Shown here: piece by piece, positions 50,675-59,747 of the stretch
Position numbering within the stretch: the stretch's first letter is position 1
Layout of the letters: each line of letters starts with the position of its first letter
Position numbers and translations under genes: made by a program
Source of the DNA: Flavobacterium sp. HJ-32-4
GTDB taxonomy: Bacteria > Bacteroidota > Bacteroidia > Flavobacteriales > Flavobacteriaceae
DNA length: 64,000 bases
Assembly: GCF_022532105.1 (NCBI RefSeq)
Contig: NZ_CP092832.1
Span: 2,261,001-2,325,000, forward strand
Direction of reading: 5' to 3'
The notes under the pieces: generated by a model
Databases searched by the model: none
Told to the model about the DNA's origin: nothing
What the model saw: the letters and a program-made list of their open reading frames with translations, nothing else

Positions 50675-53251
50675 ATGTCTGACGGAGAAAAGTTGATCCC
50701 CATCAATATAGAGGACGAAATGAAGTCCGCCTACATCGATTATTCGATGTCGGTCATTGTGTCACGGGCGCTGCCGGATGTGCGCGACGGACTCAAGCCG
50801 GTGCACCGCCGCGTGCTCTTCGGTATGTATGAATTGGGCGTTTTGTCAAACCGGGCCCACAAGAAATCGGCCCGTATCGTCGGTGAAGTATTGGGTAAGT
50901 ACCACCCACACGGCGATTCTTCCGTTTACGATACCATGGTGCGTATGGCGCAGGAGTGGAGTCTCCGCTACCTGTTGGTCGACGGACAAGGAAACTTCGG
51001 TTCCATCGACGGGGATAGCCCGGCGGCGATGCGATACACCGAAGCGCGAATGAAGAAAATTTCAGAAGAGATGTTGGCGGATATCGACAAAGAAACGGTC
51101 GACTTCCAGCTGAACTTCGACGATACACTGGAGGAACCAAAAGTGCTTCCGGCAAAAATACCGAACCTGCTCGTCAACGGTGCGTCGGGCATCGCGGTAG
51201 GTATGGCAACGAACATGGCCCCGCACAACCTGACGGAGGTCATCAACGGAACGCTTGCCTATATTGACAATCCCGAGATTGAGATCGACGAAATCATCGG
51301 GCACATCAAAGCGCCGGATTTCCCAACGGGCGGTGTAATCTATGGATACGAAGGGGTGCGCGAGGCCTTCAAGACCGGTCGCGGCCGCGTCGTCATCCGT
51401 GCGAAAACGAGTTTTGAAGAAGTAGAAGGACGCGAGGCCATCATCGTTACCGAGATACCGTACCAGGTAAACAAAGCGGAGATGATCAAAAAGACGGCGG
51501 ACCTCGTCAACGAGAAACGCATCGAGGGTATCTCCAACATCCGTGACGAATCGGATCGTAATGGTATGCGGATCGTGTACATCCTCAAACGGGATGCCGT
51601 GCCGAATGTGGTCCTCAACACCTTGTTTAAATATACACAGCTGCAGTCGTCTTTCAGTGTCAATAACATTGCACTGGTAAAAGGACGTCCGCAGTTGCTG
51701 AATGTTAAAGACCTGATCCACTATTTCGTGGAACACCGCCATGATGTGGTGGTGCGTCGTGCGCAATATGAATTGCGGAAGGCGGAAGAGCGGGCCCACA
51801 TACTCGAAGGACTCATCATTGCGTCTGACAATATCGATGAGGTTATCGCTATTATCCGTGGCTCGGCCAATACCGACGAAGCGCGTGAGAAATTGATGGC
51901 GCGTTTCAACCTTTCGGATATACAGTCGAAGGCCATCGTAGAGATGCGTTTGCGTCAGCTTACGGGTCTTGAGCAGGACAAACTGCGCGCCGAGTACGAA
52001 GATATCATGAAACTCATCGAGCGGTTGAAAGCGTTGTTGGCGAGCAAGGAACTCCGTATGGAACTCATCAAGGAAGAACTCATCGAAATGCGTGACAAAT
52101 ACGGCGATGAGCGTCGTTCGGTCATCGAGTACTCCGGAGGTGATGTAAGTATCGAAGACATGATCGCCGACGAAAGCGTGGTCATCACGATCTCGCACGC
52201 CGGTTACATCAAACGCACACCGTTGAGCGAATACAAAACACAAAACCGTGGTGGCGTGGGGCAGAAAAGTGCCGGTACACGCGACGCAGACTTCCTGGAA
52301 CATATGTATGTGGCGACGAACCACCAATATATGTTGTTCTTTACCCAGAAAGGGAAGTGTTTTTGGATGCGGGTGTATGAAATTCCGGAAGGCAGCAAGA
52401 CCAGCAAAGGACGTGCCATCCAGAACCTGATCAACATTGAGAACGACGATAAGGTAAAGGCGTTCATCTGTACGGGTAACCTCCGCAGTGAAGAGTACAT
52501 CAACAGCCACTTCTTGGTTATGGCGACCAAGAAAGGACAAGTGAAGAAAACACCACTCGAACAATATTCACGTCCACGTGCGAATGGCGTGGCGGCGATT
52601 ACGATCCGCGAAGACGACGAACTGTTGGCAGCACGCCTGACGACCGGAAACAGCCAAATCCTATTGGCGGTGAAATCCGGAAAGTTGGTGCGGTTCGAAG
52701 AGCATAAGACGCGTCCGATGGGACGTACTGCTTCCGGTGTGCGTGGCATCACGCTCGCCGATGAGCAGGATGAAGTAATTGGAATGGTAACGGTCAATGA
52801 TCCGGAGTCGGAGATTCTTGTGGTATCTGAAAAGGGTTACGGAAAACGTTCGGCCCTGGAAGATTATCGTATCACCAACCGCGGCGGTAAAGGAGTGAAG
52901 ACACTTAATATTACCGAGAAGACCGGACAGTTGGTGTCGATCAATAACGTAACGGACGAAGACGATTTGATGATCATCAACAAATCCGGACTCACGATCC
53001 GTATGGACGTAGCCGATCTTCGCGTAATGGGACGTGCCACGCAGGGTGTTCGTTTGATCAGCCTGAAAGGAAATGACTCGATCGCGGCGGTTACGAAAGT
53101 AATGAAGGAGGAAGCGGCTGAGAATGCCGAGGTCAATCCGGAAGACGACGTGACGAAAGAAATGCCGGTCGAAGGATTTACGGCTCAGGCACCGGTGACG
53201 TATGATGACGCAGAAGACGAAGCGGACGATTTCGAAAGCGAAGAAGAATAA
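50675..53251 (+). CDS. gyrA: DNA gyrase subunit A
   Basis: The 858-residue product has the active-site tyrosine Y121 in [10 protein letters not shown]. The quinolone-determining region [10 protein letters not shown] carries Ser82 and Asp86, the susceptible form. The C-terminal pinwheel has the gyrase-specific GyrA box as NRGGKG near residue 735. The C-terminus ends in an acidic tail ([12 protein letters not shown]). GyrA cuts and rejoins DNA with GyrB to introduce negative supercoils. The 263-bp spacer from clpC contains only a weak TATATTAG box at 50622-50629. A TPR protein gene starts about 20 bp after the stop and may be cotranscribed. Confidence 0.98.
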   Translation: MSDGEKLIPINIEDEMKSAYIDYSMSVIVSRALPDVRDGLKPVHRRVLFGMYELGVLSNRAHKKSARIVGEVLGKYHPHGDSSVYDTMVRMAQEWSLRYLLVDGQGNFGSIDGDSPAAMRYTEARMKKISEEMLADIDKETVDFQLNFDDTLEEPKVLPAKIPNLLVNGASGIAVGMATNMAPHNLTEVINGTLAYIDNPEIEIDEIIGHIKAPDFPTGGVIYGYEGVREAFKTGRGRVVIRAKTSFEEVEGREAIIVTEIPYQVNKAEMIKKTADLVNEKRIEGISNIRDESDRNGMRIVYILKRDAVPNVVLNTLFKYTQLQSSFSVNNIALVKGRPQLLNVKDLIHYFVEHRHDVVVRRAQYELRKAEERAHILEGLIIASDNIDEVIAIIRGSANTDEAREKLMARFNLSDIQSKAIVEMRLRQLTGLEQDKLRAEYEDIMKLIERLKALLASKELRMELIKEELIEMRDKYGDERRSVIEYSGGDVSIEDMIADESVVITISHAGYIKRTPLSEYKTQNRGGVGQKSAGTRDADFLEHMYVATNHQYMLFFTQKGKCFWMRVYEIPEGSKTSKGRAIQNLINIENDDKVKAFICTGNLRSEEYINSHFLVMATKKGQVKKTPLEQYSRPRANGVAAITIREDDELLAARLTTGNSQILLAVKSGKLVRFEEHKTRPMGRTASGVRGITLADEQDEVIGMVTVNDPESEILVVSEKGYGKRSALEDYRITNRGGKGVKTLNITEKTGQLVSINNVTDEDDLMIINKSGLTIRMDVADLRVMGRATQGVRLISLKGNDSIAAVTKVMKEEAAENAEVNPEDDVTKEMPVEGFTAQAPVTYDDAEDEADDFESEEE

Positions 53252-53274
53252 AGAACAACTAAATCGTGAAGTAT

Positions 53275-54615
53275 ATGAAAATCAATAAATTTTTCGTCGC
53301 TGCGGCATTGATAGCCTCTGTTGCGGTTTCAGCACAGAAAGACGAATTGAAGGCGTTGAAGAAAATCTACGCCAAAGAGAAGCCTTCGGCTAACGATGTT
53401 CAGGACTATAAAGCAAACTTAGAGAAGTTGCAGACTTTATCGACGGAAGAAAGCGATAAAGTTTATACCGCTTTTTACAAGGGAATGCTTCCTCTCGTTG
53501 AATTGAGTACAACAGGTACGCCCACTCCTGAACAATTGATGAAGGTAGCGTCGCCGGAGGCTGTTGCCGAGTTCACGTCATCGGTGAATGGCGTACTGGA
53601 GTATGAGAAGAAGACGGGAAAGAAACAGTATACAGACGATATTAATGAAACGTTGGGTTGGTTCCGTCCCATGTTACTTGGTTACGCAGTTGAGTTGGGC
53701 AAGATACAGCAGTATAAGCCCGCGTCGTCCGTACTCTACAATATTTACCTGCTGGATAAGAAAGACCAGGAGAAACTCTACTACGCTGCCAACTATGCTG
53801 TCTTAGGAAAAGACTATCCCAAGGCACTGGAGTATTACCAAATGTTGAAAGACCTGAATTATTCAGGTGAGAAAACGTTGTTTTATGCAAAGAACGTAGC
53901 GTCGGGTCAGGAAGAGAGTTTTCCGACTAAAACGGATCGCGACAATTACGTGAAACTGAAAACGCATGAGGCACCGCGAGATGAGAAAGTTCCGTCTCAA
54001 CGAGGTGAAATCTATAAGAACATTGCCTTGATTTTAATTGATCAGGGCAAAATAGAGGAAGCGAAGAAAGCCATTAAGGATGCGCAATTGGCCAATCCGG
54101 AAGATTCATCGCTCGTTTTGAGTGAGATGGACTTGTATCTCAAAACAAAAGATATGGTATCGTATGAGCGTCTGGCGAAAGAGGTTGTTGCCAAGAATCC
54201 TACCGATGCCAACCTTTTGTACAATCTCGGTGTTATTAGTAACGAGGCCAATCGTAAGGAAGAGGCAAAAGACTACTATAAAAAGGCAATCACTGTTGAT
54301 CCTAAGTATACGAATGCGTACCTGAACCTGGCGGTATTGATGCTGGAGCCAGAGAAAGACATCGTTGACCAGATGAACAAACTCGGTACATCGGCGGCCG
54401 ATAATAAGAAATTTGACGCGTTGAAAAAACAGCGTGAAGATTTGTTTGTGTCGGTCATTCCATATCTCGAGAAAGCACACGAACTGAACAAAGACAACCT
54501 GGATGTAGCGGAAACGCTACTGAACGTATATGGCGCTCTTGAAATGATGGACAAAGCACGTCCGTTGAAAGAGGAAGTGCGTGCGTTGCGGGAAAAGCAA
54601 CCTGCCAAGAACTAA
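53275..54615 (+). CDS. Exported tetratricopeptide-repeat protein
   Basis: The product has 446 residues from ATG 53275; a GTG nine bases earlier is possible but MKINKFFVAAALIASVAVSAQ is the better signal peptide. The mature part is a solenoid of TPR motifs, the clearest being the segment with NLLYNLGVISNEANRKEEAKDYYKKAITVDP (about 315-345) and its neighbour NPEDSSLVLSEMDLYLK. It probably sits in the periplasm as a scaffold. In Flavobacteriia a TPR protein commonly follows gyrA, as here. A strong terminator closes the unit. Confidence 0.88.
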   Translation: MKINKFFVAAALIASVAVSAQKDELKALKKIYAKEKPSANDVQDYKANLEKLQTLSTEESDKVYTAFYKGMLPLVELSTTGTPTPEQLMKVASPEAVAEFTSSVNGVLEYEKKTGKKQYTDDINETLGWFRPMLLGYAVELGKIQQYKPASSVLYNIYLLDKKDQEKLYYAANYAVLGKDYPKALEYYQMLKDLNYSGEKTLFYAKNVASGQEESFPTKTDRDNYVKLKTHEAPRDEKVPSQRGEIYKNIALILIDQGKIEEAKKAIKDAQLANPEDSSLVLSEMDLYLKTKDMVSYERLAKEVVAKNPTDANLLYNLGVISNEANRKEEAKDYYKKAITVDPKYTNAYLNLAVLMLEPEKDIVDQMNKLGTSAADNKKFDALKKQREDLFVSVIPYLEKAHELNKDNLDVAETLLNVYGALEMMDKARPLKEEVRALREKQPAKN

Positions 54616-54622
54616 AAGAAAA

Positions 54623-54647
54623 GCCGCTCCAAAGAGCGGCTTTTTTT
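54623..54647 (+). terminator. Bidirectional terminator between the TPR and NlpC/P60 genes
   Basis: GCCGCTC at 54623-54629 pairs with GAGCGGC at 54634-54640, followed by seven T. An A-rich stretch upstream makes it usable on the minus strand too. Confidence 0.85.
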
Positions 54648-55407
54648 ATATTACTTTTTTAATGACGCGCAATTTATGCGTATGCCGGTTGGTTTCGGCG
54701 TTGTAAATTCCCAGGTGGTCCAAACGGTCAATTCGTACACGGCCGCTGGCATGGATGATGTAGTTGTCGTTCATGATTATACCGACGTGGATGATGGCAC
54801 CTTCCTCATTATCAAAAAAAGCCAGGTCGCCCGGTTCGCTTTCTTCAATGAAACTGAGGGCATCGCCTTGTGTGGCCTGTTGCGACGCATCGCGTAACAG
54901 GAAGTGGCCGTTTAGCTTATAGACCATTTGGGTAAAACCCGAACAGTCGATGCCGAAAGGCGTTTTGCCTCCCCATAAGTAAGGCGCGTTCAAATATTGG
55001 AATGCGGTTTCGATCAGTTGTGATTTGGGCTTTTTCCCGGTCACACGCATCCCTTCGAACTCAAACTGCGATTTGTTGATCTCGGGCTGGCTAAGGAAGG
55101 ATAAAGACGCTCCAAGAGGAATTGGCATCAGGAGATTGTTTCCCCACGTGACATACTCGACCAAATCGGCATTGAGTATAATGGTGTCTTCCGACAACAT
55201 ATCGTAGCTCGCTTCGGAAATCACCTGGAATTGTTTCGTATCGATCCAGCCTTCGTAACCGTCATACTGCAGTTTTACCTGCGTCCATTGCCGTTCCTGC
55301 GACAGCACTTTAAAATGCTCGCCGAACAACACTTGGGATACGATTTCGCTCTTATCACTGGGCTCCGCCCGCAGGGGAATGTTGGCCAGATTACAGATTC
55401 CGAACAT
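54646..55407 (-). CDS. NlpC/P60 (C40) peptidoglycan hydrolase with SH3-like domain
   Basis: The 253-residue product has an N-terminal SH3b-like domain (residues 10-60, LANIPLRAEPSDKSEIVSQV), a second beta-rich region and a C-terminal NlpC/P60 domain. The domain carries the triad C155 (FGIDCSGFTQ), H207 (IIHVGII) and the polar partner H219 (IIHASG). These enzymes cut gamma-D-glutamyl bonds in peptidoglycan. There is no obvious signal peptide from the chosen start, which fits the family in Bacteroidota that act on imported muropeptides in the cytoplasm. It faces the TPR gene. Confidence 0.9.
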   Translation of the reverse strand: MFGICNLANIPLRAEPSDKSEIVSQVLFGEHFKVLSQERQWTQVKLQYDGYEGWIDTKQFQVISEASYDMLSEDTIILNADLVEYVTWGNNLLMPIPLGASLSFLSQPEINKSQFEFEGMRVTGKKPKSQLIETAFQYLNAPYLWGGKTPFGIDCSGFTQMVYKLNGHFLLRDASQQATQGDALSFIEESEPGDLAFFDNEEGAIIHVGIIMNDNYIIHASGRVRIDRLDHLGIYNAETNRHTHKLRVIKKVI

Positions 55408-55432
55408 CAGGACGTTTTACGTAATGAAAACG

Positions 55433-55440
55433 CAAAGGTA
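55433..55440 (-). promoter_or_regulatory. -7 box of the NlpC/P60 gene
   Basis: On the minus strand TACCTTTG matches TAnnTTTG, 25 bp before the ATG. Confidence 0.55.
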
Positions 55441-55477
55441 CACGCATTTTTTGGACTGCCGAAACCGACCGTCGTAT

Positions 55478-56656
55478 TTACGCGCGTTCGATCACGATGG
55501 CCGATGCGCCACCTCCGCCGTTGCAGATGGCCGCAGCGCCGATTTTGGCGTTGTTTTGTTCCAGTACGTTGAGCAATGTCACGATGATACGGGCTCCGGA
55601 ACAACCTAGTGGGTGTCCGAGCGAAACGGCGCCTCCGTTTACGTTAATCTTCGCCGCATCAAGTCCGAGGATTTTAGCGTTCGCCAAGCCCACTACCGAG
55701 AACGCTTCGTTGAATTCGAAGAAGTCGACATCGTCTTTGGAGATACCCGCTTTTGCGAGGGCTTTCGGCAGCGCTTTGGCCGGTGCAGTCGTGAACCATT
55801 TAGGCTCCTGCTCAGCATCCGCGTAGCCTTTGATGTAGGCGAGCGGCTTGAGTCCGAGTGCTGTTGCTTTTTCTTCCGACATGATCACGAGTGCGGCTGC
55901 ACCGTCATTTATGGTAGACGCGTTGGCGGCGGTTACGGTTCCCTCTTTTGTGAATACAGGTGCGAGCGATGGAATTTTATCAAGGCGCACGTTTGTATAT
56001 TCTTCGTCTTTGGTAACCATGATCGGATCGCCTTTCCGTTGTGGAACGGCTACTGGCACGACCTCATTGTCGAATTTGCCCGCTTCCCACGCCTGGGCCG
56101 AACGCTCATATGATTGGATTGCGAAGGCATCCTGCTCTTCCCGTGAGATGTTATATTCGGTTGCGCACGCATCTGCGCAAACGCCCATTGCATTTTGGTC
56201 GTAGGCGTCAGTAAGTCCGTCTTTCTGGAGACCGTCGATCATCGTTGCCGGACCGAATTTTTGTCCGGTACGCATTTGAACGTAGTGGGGAATGAGGCTC
56301 ATATTTTCCATTCCACCGGCTACGATTACTTCGGCATCACCGGCCATGAGGGCTTGCGCTGCCTGTGTTACGGCTTTCATACCGGAGGCACACACCTTGT
56401 TTACGGTCGTAGCGATGACGCTGTCAGGCAACCCGGCAAAACGCGACGCCTGACGTGCAGGGGCCTGGCCTACACCTGCCTGTACGACATTGCCCATGAT
56501 CACTTCGTCAACCGATTCCGGCGACAATCCGATTTTATCAAGCGCGCCTTTTATAGCCGTTGCGCCCAGTTTAGGGGCAGGAACGGTAGACAGACTTCCG
56601 AGAAAACTGCCGATCGGCGTGCGGACGGCGGAAACGATGACAACTTTTTTGCTCAT
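55478..56656 (-). CDS. Acetyl-CoA C-acyltransferase (thiolase)
   Basis: The 392-residue product has the active-site Cys89 in NKVCASGMKA, the GHPLGCSGAR histidine motif near 349 and the second cysteine in ICNGGGGASA near 378. The length is typical of tetrameric biosynthetic or degradative thiolases. It condenses two acetyl-CoA or cleaves 3-ketoacyl-CoA. The direction is not readable from the sequence, and no other fatty-acid or butanoate gene adjoins. It lies alone on the minus strand. Confidence 0.94.
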   Translation of the reverse strand: MSKKVVIVSAVRTPIGSFLGSLSTVPAPKLGATAIKGALDKIGLSPESVDEVIMGNVVQAGVGQAPARQASRFAGLPDSVIATTVNKVCASGMKAVTQAAQALMAGDAEVIVAGGMENMSLIPHYVQMRTGQKFGPATMIDGLQKDGLTDAYDQNAMGVCADACATEYNISREEQDAFAIQSYERSAQAWEAGKFDNEVVPVAVPQRKGDPIMVTKDEEYTNVRLDKIPSLAPVFTKEGTVTAANASTINDGAAALVIMSEEKATALGLKPLAYIKGYADAEQEPKWFTTAPAKALPKALAKAGISKDDVDFFEFNEAFSVVGLANAKILGLDAAKINVNGGAVSLGHPLGCSGARIIVTLLNVLEQNNAKIGAAAICNGGGGASAIVIERA

Positions 56657-56761
56657 GGTGCAATATTTGAAGATGTATAATTATACGGTTTAAACGTTGC
56701 GAATTTAATTATTTATCAGGAATATATCTGTAGTGCGCTAACGAAAATTCAGCGAAACAAA

Positions 56762-56787
56762 AAAAGGCCGTCACAACGACAGCCTTT
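56762..56787 (-). terminator. Rho-independent terminator of the DUF3575-like gene
   Basis: AAAGGC-GTC on one arm and GAC-GCCTTT on the other (one bulged base each) flank ACAAC at 56762-56787, and the minus strand continues into T-rich sequence. Confidence 0.7.
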
Positions 56788-56805
56788 ATGAAATAGTCAC
56801 TTTTC

Positions 56806-57561
56806 TTAAAAGTGGAAGCCGATGCTCAAGCCGAAGGCCCGGATGCCACCCCAGCCGCCATTCATTTTGACAGAGGCACCATTCGAGTTGGTTTCGAATT
56901 CCTCATCGATGAACGGGAGATCAAATTCCTCTATAACATCCAGTACCTGAGCCTGTTCATTCGCACTAAGCGTCTGGGTGGTTTCGCCTTCGATTTTCCC
57001 GGAACCGCTGCCTACGTGTCCGCCGATGATCCACCAGTCAATTACAAAGTGTTTGCCGATAGGCCATTGGGCACCCAGCATCAACCCGAAGGAACTGCCT
57101 GTTATGTCGCCACCCATCGTCAGCACTTGCGGATCACCCGCATCGTCGTCGTACTCAACCTTAACTGTTTCCGCTTTGAATTTGGTGTAACGGTAGTAAG
57201 GCGCAAGGTAGAAACCGCGTCCGTAGCCTTTTCCGAGATAAAGCCGGATCTCGGGTGTGATGGCGGTGTTGCTGATCTTCGCATTGTCGATCAAAAACTG
57301 GGTAGCGTCATCGGTTTCATCAACGAACGAATCGACATTGCTTTTGAACGGGATGTTGGAAGAGGGCATGAATCGATACCCAAGTGCCACAGACCAGCGT
57401 TTTGATAACACACGCTCGTACTGGAAGGAATAGTTGTTAAAGACAACCGAGCTTAGGTTGACCTTTAGAAAATTGTAGCGCCTGACTTCGGTTGAGTCGG
57501 TTTGGGCGACGGCGGCCCCGGCACTGCATAAAAACAAAAAAAGGAGTAGTGATTTTTTCAT
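56806..57561 (-). CDS. Outer-membrane beta-barrel protein (DUF3575-like)
   Basis: The 251-residue product has a signal peptide (residues 1-19, ending AVA-Q). The mature part alternates hydrophobic and polar residues and starts with YNFLKVNLSSVVFNNYSFQYERVLSKRWSVALGYR, typical of DUF3575 barrels. It continues with EIRLYLGKGYGRGFYLAPYYRY and FVIDWWIIGGHVG and ends in the aromatic FGLSIGFHF. It probably sits in the outer membrane as an 8- or 10-stranded barrel. An acidic insert (DVIEEFDLPFIDEEFET) near 210 would form an external or periplasmic loop. Function unknown. Confidence 0.8.
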   Translation of the reverse strand: MKKSLLLFLFLCSAGAAVAQTDSTEVRRYNFLKVNLSSVVFNNYSFQYERVLSKRWSVALGYRFMPSSNIPFKSNVDSFVDETDDATQFLIDNAKISNTAITPEIRLYLGKGYGRGFYLAPYYRYTKFKAETVKVEYDDDAGDPQVLTMGGDITGSSFGLMLGAQWPIGKHFVIDWWIIGGHVGSGSGKIEGETTQTLSANEQAQVLDVIEEFDLPFIDEEFETNSNGASVKMNGGWGGIRAFGLSIGFHF

Positions 57562-57594
57562 TCTGCTAAATTTAGATTACTCTTGTTAAAAATA

Positions 57595-57619
57595 ATAAAA
57601 AACCCGGAATTATCCGGGT
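57595..57619 (-). terminator. Rho-independent terminator of the DUF4349 gene
   Basis: ACCCGG at 57602-57607 pairs with CCGGGT at 57614-57619, followed by a T-rich minus-strand stretch. Confidence 0.75.
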
Positions 57620-57625
57620 AATGAA

Positions 57626-58507
57626 TTAGTTCAATTTGCGAACGAGCCGTTTTCGCGTGAGCAGGGCGATTAAGGCGACCAACACCCATACGGGCCAGGC
57701 GGTCAGCACGAAAAAGACAAACCCCTCTAATAGGAACCAGCCACTGCGCAGACTTTCCAACAGACGTATGCCAAAGGGCGGTCGAAGCGATGCAGTATTC
57801 TCGAAGTTGGGTAACACCTCTGTTTTCAATGATTCTTTTTGGTATATCGCCAATGTTACGGTGCTGAATGCGACCCGGTCGCGGAGTGACAGTTCCGAAA
57901 TATACGCCTCGTCGGCGGTTTGCTGGCGCGCGCTGTTGTCGGATTCGGCCGCTACGGCGTCTTTGAGTTTAGCCGGTTTCTGGTCAATGGCTTTCTCAAT
58001 TCGTTTTCCGGCGTTCTCGTTGCGGCGTTGGGTAAGGCGCTGTGCAATCAGGTCGAGTGAAGCGTCCTGTGCATCAATCTCGCGGCTATCGAGGAATACG
58101 GCCTGCCGTCCGATTGCTGTCAGGACGGTGTCGAGTGCGGTATTCGGAACGCGTAACGTCAACGTATTCTCGACGGTGTAGCGGGTGGTTTCCACGACGC
58201 TGTCGAGACTAATGGAAGCGGTTTTCTTTTCGGCGACATCGCTACGCAGGTGGGTGTGGGTGACAAAGCCACCAAAACGGCGCACCGTACTTTCGATTTT
58301 CTCGGTCGCGTTCGCGACATCTTTTACGCGGAAGCGAATGTCGGCAGTTCGGATAAACTGATGTGGGGGCAGTTCAGGCGCGATGCCAGTGGTGTCGGCG
58401 GCGGCGAGGTCGCTCGAAGCCTCCATCGAGTCGGCTTCTCTTTTGCAGGAAACGGACAGAAAGAGTAGTCCGGCGAGGGCAAGAAGGGGTGTTACATGGG
58501 TTTTCAT
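57626..58507 (-). CDS. DUF4349 lipoprotein
   Basis: The 293-residue product has a lipobox (LSVSCKRE, Cys21). A DUF4349 domain covers residues 50-265, with the family start FIRTADIRFRVKDVANATEKIE, RRFGGFVTH and LTLRVPNTALDTVL, and a central helical coiled-coil stretch. One transmembrane helix lies at 265-285 (GFVFFVLTAWPVWVLVALIALL). The C-terminal basic tail points to the cytoplasm, so the protein could span the inner membrane with the lipid anchor on the other side. Function unknown. It has its own terminator. Confidence 0.85.
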   Translation of the reverse strand: MKTHVTPLLALAGLLFLSVSCKREADSMEASSDLAAADTTGIAPELPPHQFIRTADIRFRVKDVANATEKIESTVRRFGGFVTHTHLRSDVAEKKTASISLDSVVETTRYTVENTLTLRVPNTALDTVLTAIGRQAVFLDSREIDAQDASLDLIAQRLTQRRNENAGKRIEKAIDQKPAKLKDAVAAESDNSARQQTADEAYISELSLRDRVAFSTVTLAIYQKESLKTEVLPNFENTASLRPPFGIRLLESLRSGWFLLEGFVFFVLTAWPVWVLVALIALLTRKRLVRKLN

Positions 58508-58651
58508 ACATCCTTTTTAAATGGAACAATCGGGTTTTCAATTCGTGATCACGCGTAGTGTTGTTCCATGCAAAAGGATTAGGTTTTCGTTAACGTTTTG
58601 ACGCGTACGAAAAACCGTGCCAGACAAAAAAAGGGATTGTAAAAAAAGAAA

Positions 58652-59023
58652 CTATCGGTGAATAGAACGGATCACAGCCGTCGAATCACAGTTAAGGACG
58701 TCGAGGATGACGCGTTGGCCTTTGATATTCTTGCCTTCAATCACATACAGTTTCCCACTGTCGATTTCGACTTTGCTTTTATCGAAGTCGACTGTTCCGT
58801 AGCGGAGTATGGCAGTGACACCAGCCGTGTCGAGCCAGCCTTCTGACAGTGCTTTTTGCGCCTCGGCAGAATACACGCGGTCTTTGCTCCGAATGTTATC
58901 GAGCGTACGGGCGTTGGGCAGGTAGTTGAAATCCTGTCCACGTTTGTTGAAAATGGTAACCAATAACACGCATCCGATCAGGAAGCCGGCGAGATAGTAG
59001 GCGAGACGTTGGTAGAATTTCAT
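58652..59023 (-). CDS. DUF4258 protein with N-terminal membrane helix
   Basis: The product has 123 residues from ATG 59023. The longer open frame is rejected because its extra N-terminal 69 codons run through the polypurine tract and give low-complexity Leu/Ser/Phe. One helix (YYLAGFLIGCVLLVTIF, about 8-24) anchors a small soluble domain with YLPNARTLDNIRSKDRVYSAEAQ and the C-terminal KLYVIEGKNIKGQRVILDV, matching DUF4258 of Flavobacteriia. The role is unknown. The upstream region is a 102-base purine tract. No terminator is seen 3' of it. Confidence 0.8.
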   Translation of the reverse strand: MKFYQRLAYYLAGFLIGCVLLVTIFNKRGQDFNYLPNARTLDNIRSKDRVYSAEAQKALSEGWLDTAGVTAILRYGTVDFDKSKVEIDSGKLYVIEGKNIKGQRVILDVLNCDSTAVIRSIHR

Positions 59024-59055
59024 GGGGGCAAAGATAGGGAAAGGAATTAGGAAAT

Positions 59056-59157
59056 GGGAGAGGGGAGAGGGGAGAGAAGAAAGAAGAAAGAAGAAAGAGG
59101 AAAGAAGAAAGAGGAAGGGGGAAGGAGGAAAGAGGAAAGAGGAAAGAGGAAAGAGGA
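59056..59157 (+). repeat. Uninterrupted 102-base purine tract
   Basis: Only A and G occur on the plus strand from 59056 to 59157, in words such as AAGAAAG, GGAAAGA and GGGAGAGG. It lies 33 bp upstream of the DUF4258 start, inside its promoter region. Such mirror-like purine tracts can form triplex DNA and vary by slippage. Confidence 0.9.
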
Positions 59158-59381
59158 TGGAGAGGCAGTTTAGACACTGGAGATACTGAGTGGCCTTGGA
59201 GAGTAAGCGCGTGTTGGATATTTCGCGCAATATTGCAAGTAGGTTCCTGATTGCAAGCGATAAGGCATGAGTTCATCGAAGTTCTTCCGCTAGCCGGGAT
59301 TGGTGTTCTCCTTTTGTGTTTGGTTGCCAGGCGGGCTTTACGCGTCTAACTGTAATAACCGATTTTTTGCTCCGGTCAATT

Positions 59382-59513
59382 TTAACAATTAATGCGGTTT
59401 TCCCGTACGCGTGGTTCGGATGGATTTCGTAAGGGACCCATGCGCCCCTCCCCAAATCCAAATTACAGATTTCCGGCGACACCATTTTACGGGAAAACCG
59501 CCGTTTTTGTTAA
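59382..59513 (-). mobile_element. MITE-like element, copy A (132 bp, terminal inverted repeats)
   Basis: The element begins TTAACAATTAATGCGG and ends in the inverse TTAACAAAAACGG when read from the other end. The 26-bp terminal repeats agree at about 22 positions (both contain GCGGTTTTCCCGTA), and the interior matches copy B (63331-63462) in inverted orientation. Both copies are exactly 132 bp and begin and end with TTAA. No transposase is encoded; it would have to move with help from elsewhere. Sense is set relative to copy B. Confidence 0.8.
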
Positions 59514-59565
59514 AAGTTCAGAGTCGGTTTGGTCGAGGTTTTGCAGGATAGTACACGCTTGAAGC

Positions 59566-59735
59566 CGCCGCGTTAAGGATGGCAGCGGCAGCCTTTTTGC
59601 CTCTGTATGCGTGATGGGAAGTCGGTTGGCTCTAGAATGGAGTAATGGTGCGGGACAGGGGCAAAAAGCTATAGCGGACAGCCTGGCACGAGGCTGGGTA
59701 AACGTGCGGATAGCGGATACGTTCCGCCGAGGGCA
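59566..59735. repeat. Hairpin-type intergenic repeat downstream of ald
   Basis: Arms AGCGGCAGCCTTTTTGCC (59584-59601) and GGCAAAAAGCTATAGCGG (59660-59677) are inverted and mostly complementary, followed by a perfect 6-bp hairpin (CAGCCT at 59679-59684 with AGGCTG at 59691-59696). The wording resembles an intergenic module I know from other Flavobacterium genomes, but I cannot confirm that here. It fills the gap between copy A and ald. Confidence 0.6.
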
Positions 59736-59747
59736 ACGCCCAAAAAC

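Noticed and set aside
51062..52564. A 500-codon minus-strand frame opposite gyrA
   Set aside because: The gyrA frame has all catalytic motifs; the antisense frame is a by-product of its codon use.
59273..59485. A 70-codon frame overlapping MITE-like copy A
   Set aside because: It runs through the inverted-repeat element and has no conserved sequence beyond the element itself.
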